The notes beneath the pieces were generated by a model. That model was not told the origin of the DNA and made no database searches. It saw only the letters and a list, made by a program, of their open reading frames with translations. The translations under genes were made by a program, and so were the position numbers. A stretch of DNA of 64,000 bases from Aphelocoma coerulescens (Eukaryota; Chordata; Aves; Passeriformes; Corvidae): the NCBI RefSeq assembly GCF_041296385.1, contig NW_027184063.1, positions 930,001-994,000 on the forward strand, given 5' to 3'. Shown one piece after another: positions 44,621 to 57,465 of this stretch (its first letter is position 1; each line of letters starts with the position of its first letter).

Positions 44621-45760
44621 CACTGCCAGTGATGCCACTCCTGGGATCCCCCAGCCCTCTCTGTGTCCCCCCTCCCGGCTCTCCAGGCTCCAAGAGGAAC
44701 CCCAAGGGCTGCAAGTCCCCACCCAGGGTCCCCAGCAAGGCCCAGTTTGGATGTGCAGCCCCCAATGTTCCCAGTTTCCCTCTCCTTTCCCCGGGCCGGG
44801 TTCCCCCGCCCCCAGCGGGTGGGAGCAGCCGAGAGCCCTGCGCTGCCCATCCCGACCTGTCCCGGCTCCATCCCTGGTGTTCCCGTGTGCTGCAAGGGGC
44901 TCGGGAACGGGGACCCAGGGTGTCGCTGGTCCTGGGGAGAGGAGGAGGAGGGATGGGTGAGGAGGAGTGGGAGGAGGAGGAAGAGGAGGGACAAGAGAGG
45001 ATCAAGAAAAGGAGAAGGAAGCACAAGGCTGAGAACTCCCTGAATTCGCAGCCCCTCACCCGTGGGAGCATCACTCCCCCATCCCGCAGGTGCCCCGGGA
45101 GGGGGAGCTCAGCCCAAATATCCTGGTGGGTCCCTGGATTGGGTTTTTTGGGGGGGATGTTTGGAGTATGAAGAACTCCAAAGCTGAGAAGAAAATGCCC
45201 CTTGCAAGGACATTGGGGGGTCCCCAGGAGGTGTTTTTGAGGGGTCCTGGTGGTGGTGCCAGCAGAGCCCTGGCAGCGGGCAGAGCCCAAGGGGGCAACC
45301 TTGGGACTCTCAGAATGGGGAGAGCAGAGAGGGGCAGTACCGGGACCAGGGGAGCCCCGGCAGTCTGGAGGAGCAGACCCCTGTGACCCCCAGGACCCCA
45401 AAGTAGGGAGCCCAGAGAGGGGGGAGCGCCGCAATTCATGGGACCCTTGACAGCCTGGAGAGGGGAGGGGGGACTCCTTGAACCCCCTGCACCCCGAAGC
45501 AGAGAATAAGGGGAGAAGGACCCCTTGGACCCCATAACCCCCAGCATCCCTATGTGGGGAGACCAAAGATGGGAGCTTTTTGGATTCCTGGGCTTCCAGC
45601 AGCCTGGGGAGGGTAGAGACCAAGTAGATGGGGGACTCCCAATACAAGTGTGACCCCCAGCAGCTGGGACAGGGGGGAACCCCCCAACATCAGAGCAGGG
45701 GGACTAGAGAAGGGGAACTCCTGTGAGGCTTTTTCAGGGCTGAATCTTGGTGTTTGGGAG
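44621..45760 (+). promoter_or_regulatory. GC-rich block A', presumed 5' region of the right zinc-finger gene
   Basis: Inverted copy of block A (about 88% alike in the stretch compared). Candidate first-exon donor (CCCGCAG/GTGCCC) at about 45091. No coding exon recognised. Confidence 0.45.
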
Positions 45761-45887
45761 GTTTTTCTGGACCCCAGATGCCCGGTGACTTGTAGAGATG
45801 GACTTGAGCAGGGGGACATTCAAACTTAACATGCTCACCCCTTCTTTTTCCCCAAACCACGATTTCCCATTCCCAAACCTTTGCCAA

Positions 45888-47384
<1,497 letters not shown>

Positions 47385-47450
47385 GTGAAGCCCTGCAAGT
47401 GCCCCGACTGCGGGAAGAGCTTTGTCCGCTGCTCCAGCTTCATCCCCTAT
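47385..47450 (+). pseudogene. Zinc-finger remnant past the stop of the right gene
   Basis: In frame after TAA: PCKCPDCGKSFVRCSSFI, i.e. both zinc-binding Cys residues and the start of the helix, without the His pair. Matches the remnant at 1-27. Confidence 0.7.
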
Positions 47451-48354
47451 GGAAGGTCGGACATTCCCTGTATCCTTGTTGGGAAGACACCTGGCTGGTT
47501 GTCTCCATATCCTTCTGGATCCCCATAGGCACCAGGGATGATGATGTTTGGGAGGATTTGGGGGTTCTGAGGGGAGATGGAAGAGTTTTCTCCATTACTT
47601 TGCACTCCAGAAGATGAGAGGCCTTGATCTGTCACCTCAAAACCACTGGATCCCAGTGAAAAATGCACAGCTCCCACTCCAAATGTCTCAGTCACATTCC
47701 AAAAGTACTTGACCCTACAGCCCCCTCAAAATCTTCAGGAGGGGCTGGATGGGCATTCAGAGGATCTGGATGGAGTGGGAGGTACATGGTGGGGGGGGGC
47801 AGGGGTTTGGAATGAAGAGCTGAATGCTGGGGATGATGAGACCGGGGGGAATCTCCTTTCTGGGTATCCCCCACATCTGAGGGCATTTGGGTTATCCCCA
47901 GTTCCTGAGGGGTTTTTTGGGTACCTCCCAATCCTGAGGAGGGGATACAGGGAGACAGGGGAGGACACGTGGCTCCGGCACTTGGAGTGGACACCACAGG
48001 GAGGGACACAGGGAGCTCATTTTGGGGAAGATCCTGCTGCTTTCTGCCAATTTTGGGGGCTAGAAGTGGCTTTTGGAGTTTTCCCACTAATTCAGGAAGC
48101 TGAGGTGACATCCCCTCCTCATTTTAATGATGGTGAGGAGACCCCATTTTCAGGAGGATCTTGCTGCTTTCCACCAACCTGGGGCAGGGATATAAATGGC
48201 TTGTGGGCCCCGTGCCTCATTTTGGGGGGTTAGGGTGACTCCACGGTTCCACCGGTGTCTGAGGGAGGGCTATAACTCCCAGTTTTGGTGGTTATAAGCA
48301 GCTTGTGGGGGTCCCACGTTTGACGGAGGCCCCCAGCCCCCACCCCAAAGCAGC
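47451..48354. other. 3' flank of the zinc-finger gene, no gene seen
   Basis: Probably 3' UTR and intergenic sequence. Loose repeats around CATTTTGGGG and GATCCTGCTGCTTTC occur at 48010-48220. A TATA-like GTTATAAGC (48291-48299) reads CTTATAAC on the minus strand, about 60 bases downstream of the X-Y module. No MHC exon was recognised downstream of it. Confidence 0.5.
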
Positions 48355-48403
48355 CTTTGGCCAATCAGAGCGTGCGGCGGTGATGACTCAGCAGTTGCCA
48401 TGG
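48355..48403 (-). promoter_or_regulatory. MHC-type X-Y promoter module
   Basis: On the minus strand: X1-like CCATGGCAACTGC (48391-48403), X2/CRE-like TGAGTCATCA (48381-48390), a 13-base spacer after TCATC, then the Y box CTGATTGGCCAAAG (48355-48368). Order and spacing are those of MHC class II promoters, where RFX, CREB-type and NF-Y factors bind together for CIITA. The gene it served is not visible. Confidence 0.65.
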
Positions 48404-48997
48404 AGATGTGCAGGTGCCAGAGACCACAACACTTTTAAGCCATTCAGAAACTGCACAAAACAATTTTTACTCAGTCAGAGCTTTTCTCACCGATGACTCC
48501 TGTACTGGTTTGGCACAGCCTGGTTTTCAGTGGCGAGGGGGCCACAGAGGTGGCTGCTGTGAGATGCTGCTGGAAGCTTCCACCATGTGCAGCAGTGCCA
48601 ATCCCTTCTGGCTCTGAAGATGGACATGCTGCTGGCCAAAACTGGGCCAATGAGAGAGGCTGGTAATGCCTCTGGGATAACAGATTTAAGAAGAAAATCA
48701 AAACAAAGTCACAGTTTTTCTTCTGGTCAGAGAAGAGGAGGAGGTAAGAAAGTGTGAAGGAAACAACATGGAGACACCAAGGTCAGTGGAGAAGGTGGGG
48801 GACGAGGTGTTCCAGGCTGCAGAGCTGAGATTCCTCTGCAAGCCGTGGTAAAGAGCATGGTGAAGGAGTCCCTGGGGATCCACAGGGGATGCAGAGATCC
48901 ACCCACAGTCCCCGGGAATCCACGGGGGATGCAGAGATCCACCCGCAGCCCGGAGGGGAGGTGATCACACCGGAGCGGGTAGATGCCTGGAGGAGGC

Positions 48998-50608
48998 TGT
49001 GATCCAGTGAAAGACCCAGTGGAGAGAGGGGGTGTCACGTTCCACTGTGGGGAGCTGCGAGGTGTTCTTTTAAAAATGGATGGTCAGGAACGGAATTAAG
49101 CCAAACGAGGCAAATATTGTCCCTGAGAACCGTTTATAGACAACAAAAGGAGAAGGAAAAGGAGCTGCCCGAGCAGAAGACAGCTAGAGGAGACAGAACA
49201 GAAGAAAGGAAAATGGGAAAAGACTGGGGGAGAGGGGAGAGAGGGGACAGAGAGAAAAAGAGGGCGGGTACCAGCAGCAAGTCACGGCAGTGCTGTCGGC
49301 GCCCAGGTGGGGGGCTGTGCATGCTGCTGCCTGTGGCTGAGCCGGGCCCGACTGAGCCCGCGCAGCTCCCGGGCGCTTAAACGGGAGGACCAGGAGCCTG
49401 GACGGGGTCGCAGTGAGCGGCTGTATCAGCGCGGCAGGGCAGGCAGTGACGGCTGGATCGGGGCGGCAGGGAAGGATTCAGGCAGCTCAGGCAGGAAGGC
49501 AGGGCGAAGCAGTGAGGTGGTGCTCAGGGGCACAGGAAGGCAGGACAGGTGCGAGGGCAGCAGAGCCAGAAGGCAGGCTGGGGCCAGGATTTTATAAACA
49601 GTGAAGGGAGATGTTGGTTTTCAATTTGGAGTTACTGATTCAAGGGGTTAAAGAGTTAATCAAGAAGTTTAATACTGTTAAAGTTCTCTGATTTCAGGTT
49701 GGAAAATGGCTGGGAGTTGAGAGTGATGGTTAGAGTTAGATTGTATGTTAGGATGCTTTAGTGTTCAGGATGTTTTTACAGTTGAATTGTCAATGATTAA
49801 TATAAAACAAAATGGCTGATGGGAATAACTTTCCAGAATCTTCTTGGGGGTGGGGAATGTGCAAGTGCCAGTCAAAACCACCAGAATGTGTCACTCAGGC
49901 TGGGGCCCCTCCTTTAGGCAGCAACTGGGCATGCTCCAGAGGGATGAGCTGGCCCCTATGGGCAGGCATGAGGGAGGGACCAAACCAACCCGGCCCCTGA
50001 CTGGACAAATGTGTCCAGATACCCTGATTGACACTGGGAGGGGAGAACAGGCCTTGCAGAAGCCCCGAGGGTTGTGCCCTTGGCTAACCCTCGTAGCCAA
50101 GTGCCCAGCACTGCTGTCCTTTGTTTTGTAGGCAGGCAGCTTGCCGCTTGGGGTCTGTAGTTGTCAATTATTAAATTTTTGTTGATAAAACCCTTTCAAC
50201 TTTTGAATTGGCTCGTTGTTTTTCACACAGGCAGCAAACAGTAGCGAGGCCTCCCGAGCAAGCAGCAGCGAGCCCTGACACAGTTGGGTTTTATACTCCC
50301 CCGGCCCCTCCCAAAGGCTGCCTGAGGACAGGGAACCATTGGCCCAGTCCAGCTTTCCTGGGCCGCCCATTGGTGGAGACCTCTCCGCGACCTGACTGGA
50401 GAAGCCCCTTCACAGTGTCTCCTACTGCCTTCCTCATGTGGGGTGTTGCCAGGCCAAGGCTCCCCAGAGATGAGGCTTCCCCCGCTCGTGGCCACCTCCT
50501 GCAAGTGGCAGGTGTACACTCCCTGCCCCCGCGTGCCTCTGAAAACCCTGACAGCCAGAGATGAGGCAAACTAAAATGGCTGAACTCAAACTGAATTGGA
50601 TTCTCACA
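48998..50608 (-). mobile_element. Nested LTR in L3
   Basis: Counterpart of 26156-27196, with the TATA segment at about 50289-50302. Further interrupted at 49594-50229. Confidence 0.7.
49594..50229 (+). mobile_element. Solo LTR-like insert inside the nested LTR of L3
   Basis: Sequence absent from L2, ending TTTTTCACA, with ATTAAATTTTTG (about 50171) as a possible polyadenylation region. The 5' edge is unclear because a short piece of the host LTR is deleted at the junction. Confidence 0.5.
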
Positions 50609-50655
50609 AAGAGCCCTGCTCCCAGGCTGGATCAGCCTGGCCTTGGAGGACTGCA

Positions 50656-51697
50656 CCCTGGAACCTTACTGGAGCTTACTGGTGGCTGTGACTGGGAATG
50701 ACTATGAGCAAGATGAGGGCAACTGGGCTATACTGGGAGTGTCTCTAACCACACTGAGGGTGACTGGGACCACACTGAGAGCAACTGGGAGTGACTAGGT
50801 CTACACTGGGGGCAACTGGGATTGAGTGGGACCATGCTGGGGGAGACTGGGATCCTACCGGACACATACAGGTATCATACATGGAATGATTGACTCTGTT
50901 CTAGGGGCAACTGAGAGCCACTGGGATCAGACTGGGAGGAACTGGGAGCAACTAGGAAAATGCTGGGGACAACTGGGATCATCATGGCATCAGAGTAGGA
51001 TCATGCTGGGAGTGATTGGGTCTATGCTAGAGGCAACTGGGAGATACTGGGATCACACTGGGAGGAAATGGGACCATGCTGGGGACAACTGGGATCATAC
51101 TGGGAGCAGCTGGGTCTACACTGAGGGTGACTGGGGTCATACTGGTATCATACTGAAAGTGACTAGGAGCATCCTGAGGGCAACTGGGATATACAGGGAG
51201 TGATTGGAATCATGCTAGAAGCTACTGGGAGATACTGGGAGAGACGGGGAGTGACTGGGACTATGGTGGGAGCAAATGGCATTGTACTGAGGGTGACTGG
51301 GTTCATACTGGAATCATACTGGAATCATACTGGAATCATACTGGGGAGGACTGGAGCCACAGTGGGAATGACTGGGATCATACTGGGGGAAACTGGAACT
51401 GTACTGGGAGTGCCTGGAACTATACTAAGGGTGAAGGGGAACACCTGGAACCATGCAGGGATCATAGTGGGAGTGACCAGGGTCATACTGGGATCATACT
51501 GAATGTAACTGAAAATGACTGGGATCATACTGGGGGAAACTGGAACTGTACTGGGAGTGCCTGGAACTATACTAAGGGTGAAGGGGAACACCTGAGACCA
51601 TGCAGGGATCATAGTGGGAGTGACCAGGGTCATACTGGGATCGTACTGAGTGTAACTGAAAGTGACTGGGATCATATTGGGGTGACTGGGAGCCACA
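50656..51697. repeat. CTGGG minisatellite next to L3
   Basis: Duplicate of the array at 27749-27835 plus 35089-37020, without the ERVL provirus, the 35387 solo LTR or the 36376 ERV fragment. Contains a local duplication of about 170 bp (51350-51510 and 51520-51680). Confidence 0.88.
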
Positions 51698-51994
51698 GTA
51701 TGGGGAATTATAAAGGAGAATTAGGTTGTGAGCTTTAAAACCTGCCTGCAAAGGCACATGGCAGAACAAAGGAGCACAAGGCAGCCCAGAGAGGCTTGTC
51801 GCCACTGGGCCCTGGGGGGAGGAGGTGTCACAGGGCAGACCCCTACAAAGTGTGTTGCTGATGTGGCAACACGAGATAGGTCACATCATATAAGGAACTA
51901 CTGTGCCTTAGAAAAGTGTATAAAACCAACTCACTCCTTTGAGTAAACCATTCAGATTCCCTGCCGGTCTGGGTCCGAGATTCAATCGCCGACA
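51698..51994 (+). repeat. 5' LTR of a plus-strand ERV
   Basis: TGGGGAATTATAAAGG to AATCGCCGACA; TATA region GTGTATAAAACC (about 51918), GAGTAAACC as polyadenylation-like signal. A possible primer-binding site TGGTGTCCCCGTGTGAG follows; the tRNA was not identified. Paired with 62443-62609. Confidence 0.8.
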
Positions 51995-52127
51995 AATGGT
52001 GTCCCCGTGTGAGAATTTATTATACGCCTATCTGCGCGTCTGTCAGTGAGCCCCGTGGGACTTGGAGTGCCGCTGAGAGAAGTGGGAAAGCTGGCCAGCG
52101 ATAATCCCTACAAATTGTAGCTGAGCC

Positions 52128-52692
52128 ATGGGGGACATAGGGGATGGAGTATCCCAAGAACAGAACATCCCAGAGACGTTAAAACAGATTATAAAGAAAC
52201 ATGGCAGGAAAGTTGAGTCTACATATTTGAACAGACCCTTGTTTTCGGTAAAAGACTGTGATTCAACTTTAGATAGGACCAATATTTTTAATCCTCAGAC
52301 ATGGGACGCTTTAGAGGATGTGTTGTGGGATGATTTACACGCGGCAGCGCAGTGCTAACAAAGCTTTTGTATCCATGGAGGACAGTGTGTAAGGCGCTCG
52401 TGGCACCCGGAGACCGGACAATAAAAGCCACTTGTGCCACCGCAGTAACTGTGCCAAGCCCTTCTGCACTGCCAGCAAGCGACCATAAGCCTGTTGGTGC
52501 TGTGGGAGGAGAACCAGAAGATGGCCCTTTGTCCCTCGACCTGTTTGACCCTGGAGGGAAACCGGATGGTACCGTAAAGCTCACGCTGCCCTGCGCCACG
52601 CGGCATCAGCTGGAGCTGGGTTGTGGCAAGTGGCTGGAGCTGGGAGGTGCCATCCTGGTAGCGTGTTCCCTCTCTGTTTGCCTTCTGTGAGA
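52128..52692 (+). pseudogene. Retroviral gag N-terminal fragment
   Basis: Starts Met-Gly (MGDIGDG), suggesting a myristoylated matrix protein, runs to a stop at 52356, then continues in another frame with a Pro/Gly-rich region to 52690. It is cut by the minus-strand gammaretrovirus-like ERV. Weakly diagnostic. Confidence 0.5.
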
Positions 52693-52699
52693 GTAGAGG

Positions 52700-53153
52700 T
52701 GATGCCTTTTCCTGGTCTTAAAATCAAGAGTCAAACACGGTTAGAAGGGGAAAAGGGATTTTACCTTGATATTTATTTTAAGGATCCTTAGGTGCACACC
52801 TCCAGGTCAGATGCACTGAAATGCACTCCACAATGCACCCCCAAAAGACCTGGTATAACATTATAGGTTTTATTAATTAGCATATCTATCAAAAATTCCC
52901 CAATGAGAGGCTTGAATGAGCCCCCCTCCCCAAGCAGCCTTCTCCTGGATGGTTCTGTCAGTTTACAGAATGTGTTCTGGAGAGGACCTTGGGGTCTGGG
53001 GCACACTTGATCCCTAGCCACAAAGCTTCTAAAATGTTTAGTCTCTCAGCTTGACAAGTCCAAGAATGGAGGCAAAAAGCACTAAGAATACAGCAGTTGT
53101 AAAAAGGGTATTAATGGGTATAAAAGAAAAGGCAAAAAATCTTCATGGCATCA
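52700..53153 (-). repeat. 3' LTR of the gammaretrovirus-like ERV
   Basis: 454 bp, closely similar to 60956-61403. Preceded on the minus strand by the purine-rich AGTTAGGGGAGAAA. Confidence 0.88.
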
Positions 53154-53204
53154 TTTCTCCCCTAACTAAAAAAACCCTACCTTGTCTAGTCTCTACTCTA
53201 TTCT

Positions 53205-53510
53205 TTACTTGCAGAACCGGTTTACACAGCCAGCTGCTCCACAGGCTATTACACAGATAATAACTACAATTACAGCTATGATGAATATTTCTTTTACCCA
53301 GGCCCAGTTTGGTAACCATGAGGTGAGAATATCAAAAATATGATCAAAATTTAAGGTGTTATTTCTAGAAGCTACTCCATGTAGAATTTGAGTTCTGTTC
53401 TGAATTTCATCTAAATCTTTCTTAATTCTCTCACTTTGGTCCACATCTGAACCTTGGACACATTTTGGACTACAGTCTTATGCAAAACGGGGTGAACCCT
53501 AAACCATGGT
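53205..53510 (-). pseudogene. Env TM C-terminal part of the gammaretrovirus-like ERV
   Basis: Reads a heptad-like segment (IKKDLDEIQNRTQIL), then the pre-membrane region LTSWLPNWAWVKEIF and a hydrophobic anchor (IIAVIVVIICVIACG). It lies close to the integrase end, so SU and the TM fusion peptide are deleted. Confidence 0.75.
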
Positions 53511-53547
53511 TACCAGTTGGGCAAATAGCAAACATGTAAAAAACAGT

Positions 53548-54400
53548 TTAAACTGCATCTTTCTGATTTGTATCAGTCTCTGCCTTCTTGGTAGTTTTGG
53601 GATCAGAAGCTTTCTTCACCCTCGAATAGTGAATCCACGGTCCCTTGCCAGCAACCTTGACCGCAGTAGAAGTGGTCAGCAAAACTTGGAATGGTCCCTT
53701 CCACTTGGCTTGCAAGGGGTCGCTGTCCCACCACTTGATGTAGACCCAGTCTCCAGGCTGGAACGGATGAGCAGGTGTGTCCAATCCTGTTGGTTTGGAT
53801 AACACAACAAATCTCTGGGCTTCTGCAAAGTGGAACTCAGAGCCATTAAATACTTTTGCAAATCATTTTTACCTCTCATATGAATTTCCCCTGGGGATAC
53901 GTGGAACCTGGTATGGCCTGCCATATAATATTTCATAGGGACTGATGTTGTCCCTTCGCCTTGGCTGTATGCGGACCCTCAGCAAGGCTATAGGCAGGGC
54001 TTGAACCCACGTCATGGATGTCTCTTGACAAATCTTGCAAATCTGAGTTTTGAGGATCCTGTTCATGCGTTCAACTTTGCCACTTGCCTGGGGCTTGTAT
54101 GGTGTGTGCAGGTCCCAGGTAAGTCTCAAAATCTTGCTAACTTCTCTAACCACCATTGCAACAAAATGTGGTCCCCTATCTGATGACATTCCCAAAGAAA
54201 CCCCAAATCTTGGTATTATATGATTGAACAAAGCTTTCACTACTGCTTTTGCTGTGTTGGTGCGACACCCACTGAAGGTGTCAACCAGTACCAGTATATA
54301 CTTGCATCCCTCTTTGCATGGCATCTCAGCAAAATCTATTTGCCAATAACCTCCCGGGAGATCTCCTGTTTTTGTCACTCTTAACACAACTCTCTTGCTT
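53548..54400 (-). pseudogene. Integrase of the gammaretrovirus-like ERV
   Basis: Core: WQIDFAE (D, about 54335), SSDRGPHFVA (D, about 54180), GKVERMNRILK (E, about 54075). The C-terminal GPY/F-type domain has WKGPFQVLLTT and VKVAGKGPWIHYSRVKK (about 53610-53720). A frameshift separates 53869 and 53805. Confidence 0.8.
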
Positions 54401-54571
54401 GGGTTTTTACAGCAGGTTTCACGCTTGTTACAGATTGTACAATATCAGTCATCCCTCTCCCTATCACTACTTTCCTCAAATGTTTTAAAAGATTTTCTGT
54501 TCCCCAGTGGGTACTTTCCTGCTCTCGTTGGGCTATTTCCTGAAGGATCAGGGATGGAACTACAATTTGTC

Positions 54572-55490
54572 CTACCAGGGTAACAGCCTACCCACTTTCT
54601 TTGATTTCAGCTTAAGGCTGAAATTAATTAATTTGTGATCCCTCTGATCGTATTTTGGGGTAAATGATGACAAATCTATCTCTTCCTGTGGTACTATTGC
54701 AAAAATGCCTTTTTCTGCAATCCCCCTTGCTGTTTCATCAGCAAAACGATTTCTCAGTTCAGGAGCTGTTTTCCCTTTTTGATGACCCTTGCAATGCATG
54801 ATAGCCACTTCCGTAGGCTTCCAAATACTCTGTAAAAGTGCAAGAATTTGTTTAGCATGCTTAACTTCATTACCTTGAGCAGTCAGCAGGCCACGTTCCT
54901 TCCAAATAGCTCTGTGGGCATGAACAACACTGAAGGCATATTTGGAATCAGTCCATATGTTTACCTTCCTCCCCTCACTCAGTTCCAGAGCTCTCATTAG
55001 TGCAATGAGTTCAGCTTTCTGTGATAATACATCTGGGTCAAGGCTTTTGCCTCAATGATTTTATCTGAGGTCGTTACGGCATAACCAGTCATCCTCCTAC
55101 TGTTTTTCTTGAAGCTGCTCCCATGAGTGTCCAATTCCCAGTTGGATCCTTCAAAGGAACATCTTTCAGGTCTGGTCTGCTGGAAAAGGTTTCCTCTATT
55201 GTCTGCAAACAATTATGCTCAGGCACACTGTCAAGTAACGTGGATGATAAAAACATTGCAGGGTTTACCACAGAAGTTGTCTTTAGAGTAACATCATCCT
55301 GTTCTAATAACACAGAATGGTAATTGAGCATTCTGCTAGGGGAGACCCAGTGTCCTCCTTTTGCTCCAGCACATTTATCACTGCATGGGGTACATATACG
55401 ACAATGTGCTGCCCAAGGGTGAATTTACAGGCCTCCTGTATCAGAAGGACTGTTGCTGCCACAGCTTTCAAGCATCCTGACCAACCCTGG
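54572..55490 (-). pseudogene. RNase H region of the gammaretrovirus-like ERV
   Basis: Contains WTDSKYAFSVVHAH and HCKGHQKG, typical of the gammaretroviral RNase H, and upstream the RT connection (HAVMNVLEQK-like, LNYHSVLLEQDDV). Stops and frameshifts at about 54997 and 55090. Confidence 0.75.
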
Positions 55491-55920
55491 TGTCACAACG
55501 GAGGGAAGACTTGGACGCTCAATATGAGTGATCAGCAAGTTTCCGTTTATTGATCAGTCGTGGATTACAGATATAGTGTGACTAATGAGGCTTATGCATA
55601 TTCCAAAAGGCGCAAGCTGAGTGGTTGATGGCACTGCTACCAACCCCTCCCTCTAGTTCTTCCTTTGTGGTCAGCAAGTTCCTCTTTTCCTCTCTTTCCC
55701 ATGCCCTGACCACAAGCTTTTTATTGTTAATTGTACTGCTCATCAAGGCTAGCATGTCCCTGCTGTATCGGTATAAGGCCTTGATTAGCTGCAAAGGGTC
55801 TATTCATCCTTTGTCACGTAGCTCAGCTATTATACAAGATGAGTACGATATTCTGCTAAATCATGCTCTGTAAGCTGCAAAGGGTCTACGTGTCCTCGGT
55901 CACGTAGCCATTCCTTCACA
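55491..55920 (-). mobile_element. Solo ERVK LTR with 6-bp target duplication
   Basis: CCCTGG at 55485-55490 and 55921-55926. On the minus strand it starts TGTGAAGGAATGG and ends CCGTTGTGACA, with GATCAATAAACGG (about 55540-55552). Same family as 63486-63940. It splits the RT connection domain. Confidence 0.88.
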
Positions 55921-57465
55921 CCCTGGGCTACATTGTCTAGTTGTTTTGAAAAATAGGCCACAGCTCTTCGCTGGTCTCCAAGGTGCTGTGCCAGTACCCC
56001 CAGAGCAACATTCAGTTGCTCATGCGTAAAGAGTCCAAAAGGTTTAGTCAAGTCTGGCAGCCCCAGAGCTGGGGCTGATATCAAGCAATGTTTCAGCTGT
56101 TTAAATGCAGCCCTGGCATTCTCTGTCCACGTGATTGTCCCTTTTTTAGCTGCTCTAAGGACCTCATATATACTGTAGTTTGATATCCATAGGCGACACC
56201 AACCTACCATTCCCAGGAAAGCCTGCATCTCCTTTACGGTATGGGACTCTGAAAGTCAACAGATGGCTTCCCTTCCATTCTCTGCTGAGTTATCAATGTC
56301 CATGGAAAATTTCCAGGCCCAGGTATACTACTGTTTCCTTGGCAACCTGTGCCTTCTCTTTTGAGACCTGATACCCACTTTGGCCTAAAAGGTTCAACAG
56401 ACTTACATTGAGCTCAATATAGTCATCTTGTGTCTTGGCCACTATCAAAATGTCATCAACATACTGGAGAACCGCTCCTCCTGGTTTTTGTTTCCTCCAG
56501 TCCTCAAGCTCCTTTGCTAGCTGGTTTCCGAATATGGTCGGGCTGTTCTTGAATCCTTGTGGTAAAACTGTCATGGTGAGCTGGGTCTTTCTCCCTGTTT
56601 CAGGATTGTCCCACTCAAAAGCAAAGAGTTCTTGGCTATTCTTATGCACAGGAATGCAGAAAAAGGCATTATTGAGATCTAAAACAGTGAACCACCCTAA
56701 TTCATTGGTTAGTGTTGTCAAAAGTGTGTAAGGATTTGCTACCACTGGGTGTATGTCCTCTGTTATCTTGTTGATTTCCCTCAAATCCTGTACCAACCTG
56801 TAGCTTTTACCATCAGCTTTCTTTACTGGCAAAATTGGTGTGTTGTACCTGGATTTACATTCCACTAACAACCTAAATTTGAGAAACTTTTCAATCACAG
56901 GTACTAATCCCTTGCGAGCTTCTAATTTCAGAGGATACTGTTTCTGCTTTACTGGTGTAGCCCCTGCTTTGAGTGTGATACTCACAGGTTCAGCATTTTT
57001 GCATCTCCCAGGAGAATCATTGGCCCACACTGTTTGAATGACAGCTTCTTCAACTTCTTTGGGAATTTTTCCATGGCATTCCTGTACAAGTATAGCAGCT
57101 GCTTCAATAATTTTAGATTCTGGGACTATAACTTTCACTCCCCCCTCCTTGGAAAACTTAATTTCTGCTTCCAGTTTTTCCAATAAATCTCTGCCTAACA
57201 ATGGCATTGGGGAATTTGGCATATACAGGAACTGGTTAGTGACCCAGTGTTTTCCCAATTTAAATTTTAAAGGTTGGAGAAAAGGCCTTGTTTCACTTTC
57301 CCCTGTAGCTCCGATCGCATCCACCGTGTCTTGACTCAGTTTACCTTTTAAAGTGTTTAACATAGAATACGTTGCTCTTGTATCAACCAGAAATTCAACA
57401 TGATGATTCCCCAGCTTAGCTACAACCGAAGGCTCTGCTGGGGTAGTTACCTTCGGTCCCCGTCA
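55921..57465 (-). pseudogene. Protease and reverse transcriptase of the gammaretrovirus-like ERV
   Basis: After the presumed readthrough UGA (57463-57465) the protease active site reads DTRAT instead of DTGA (about 57385), which should abolish activity. RT is open from 57363 to 56293 (about 356 codons): LVQDLREINKI, LDLNNAFFCIPVH, LPQGFKNSPTIFG, YVDDILI (about 56450-56470). The connection domain follows to the solo LTR. Confidence 0.85.
57420..57465 (-). promoter_or_regulatory. Putative gag-pol readthrough element (UGA CGG)
   Basis: On the minus strand UGA is followed by CGG and then ACCGAAGG, which pairs perfectly with CCTTCGGT after a 17-base loop. The loop contains CCCC that could pair with the GGGG between stop and stem, i.e. 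a pseudoknot is possible. The stop lies exactly between gag and protease, as in gammaretroviruses. Confidence 0.5.

Larger units (their letters stand above)
48490..50655 (-). mobile_element. Long ERVL-type LTR, copy L3, with nested LTRs
   Basis: The outer LTR ends GCCAAACCAGTACA (minus strand, at 48490) and is cut at about 50655 where minisatellite begins. It shares the nested LTR and its junction with L2, so the two arose by duplication after that insertion. Two internal tandem units at about 48875-48945. Confidence 0.75.
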
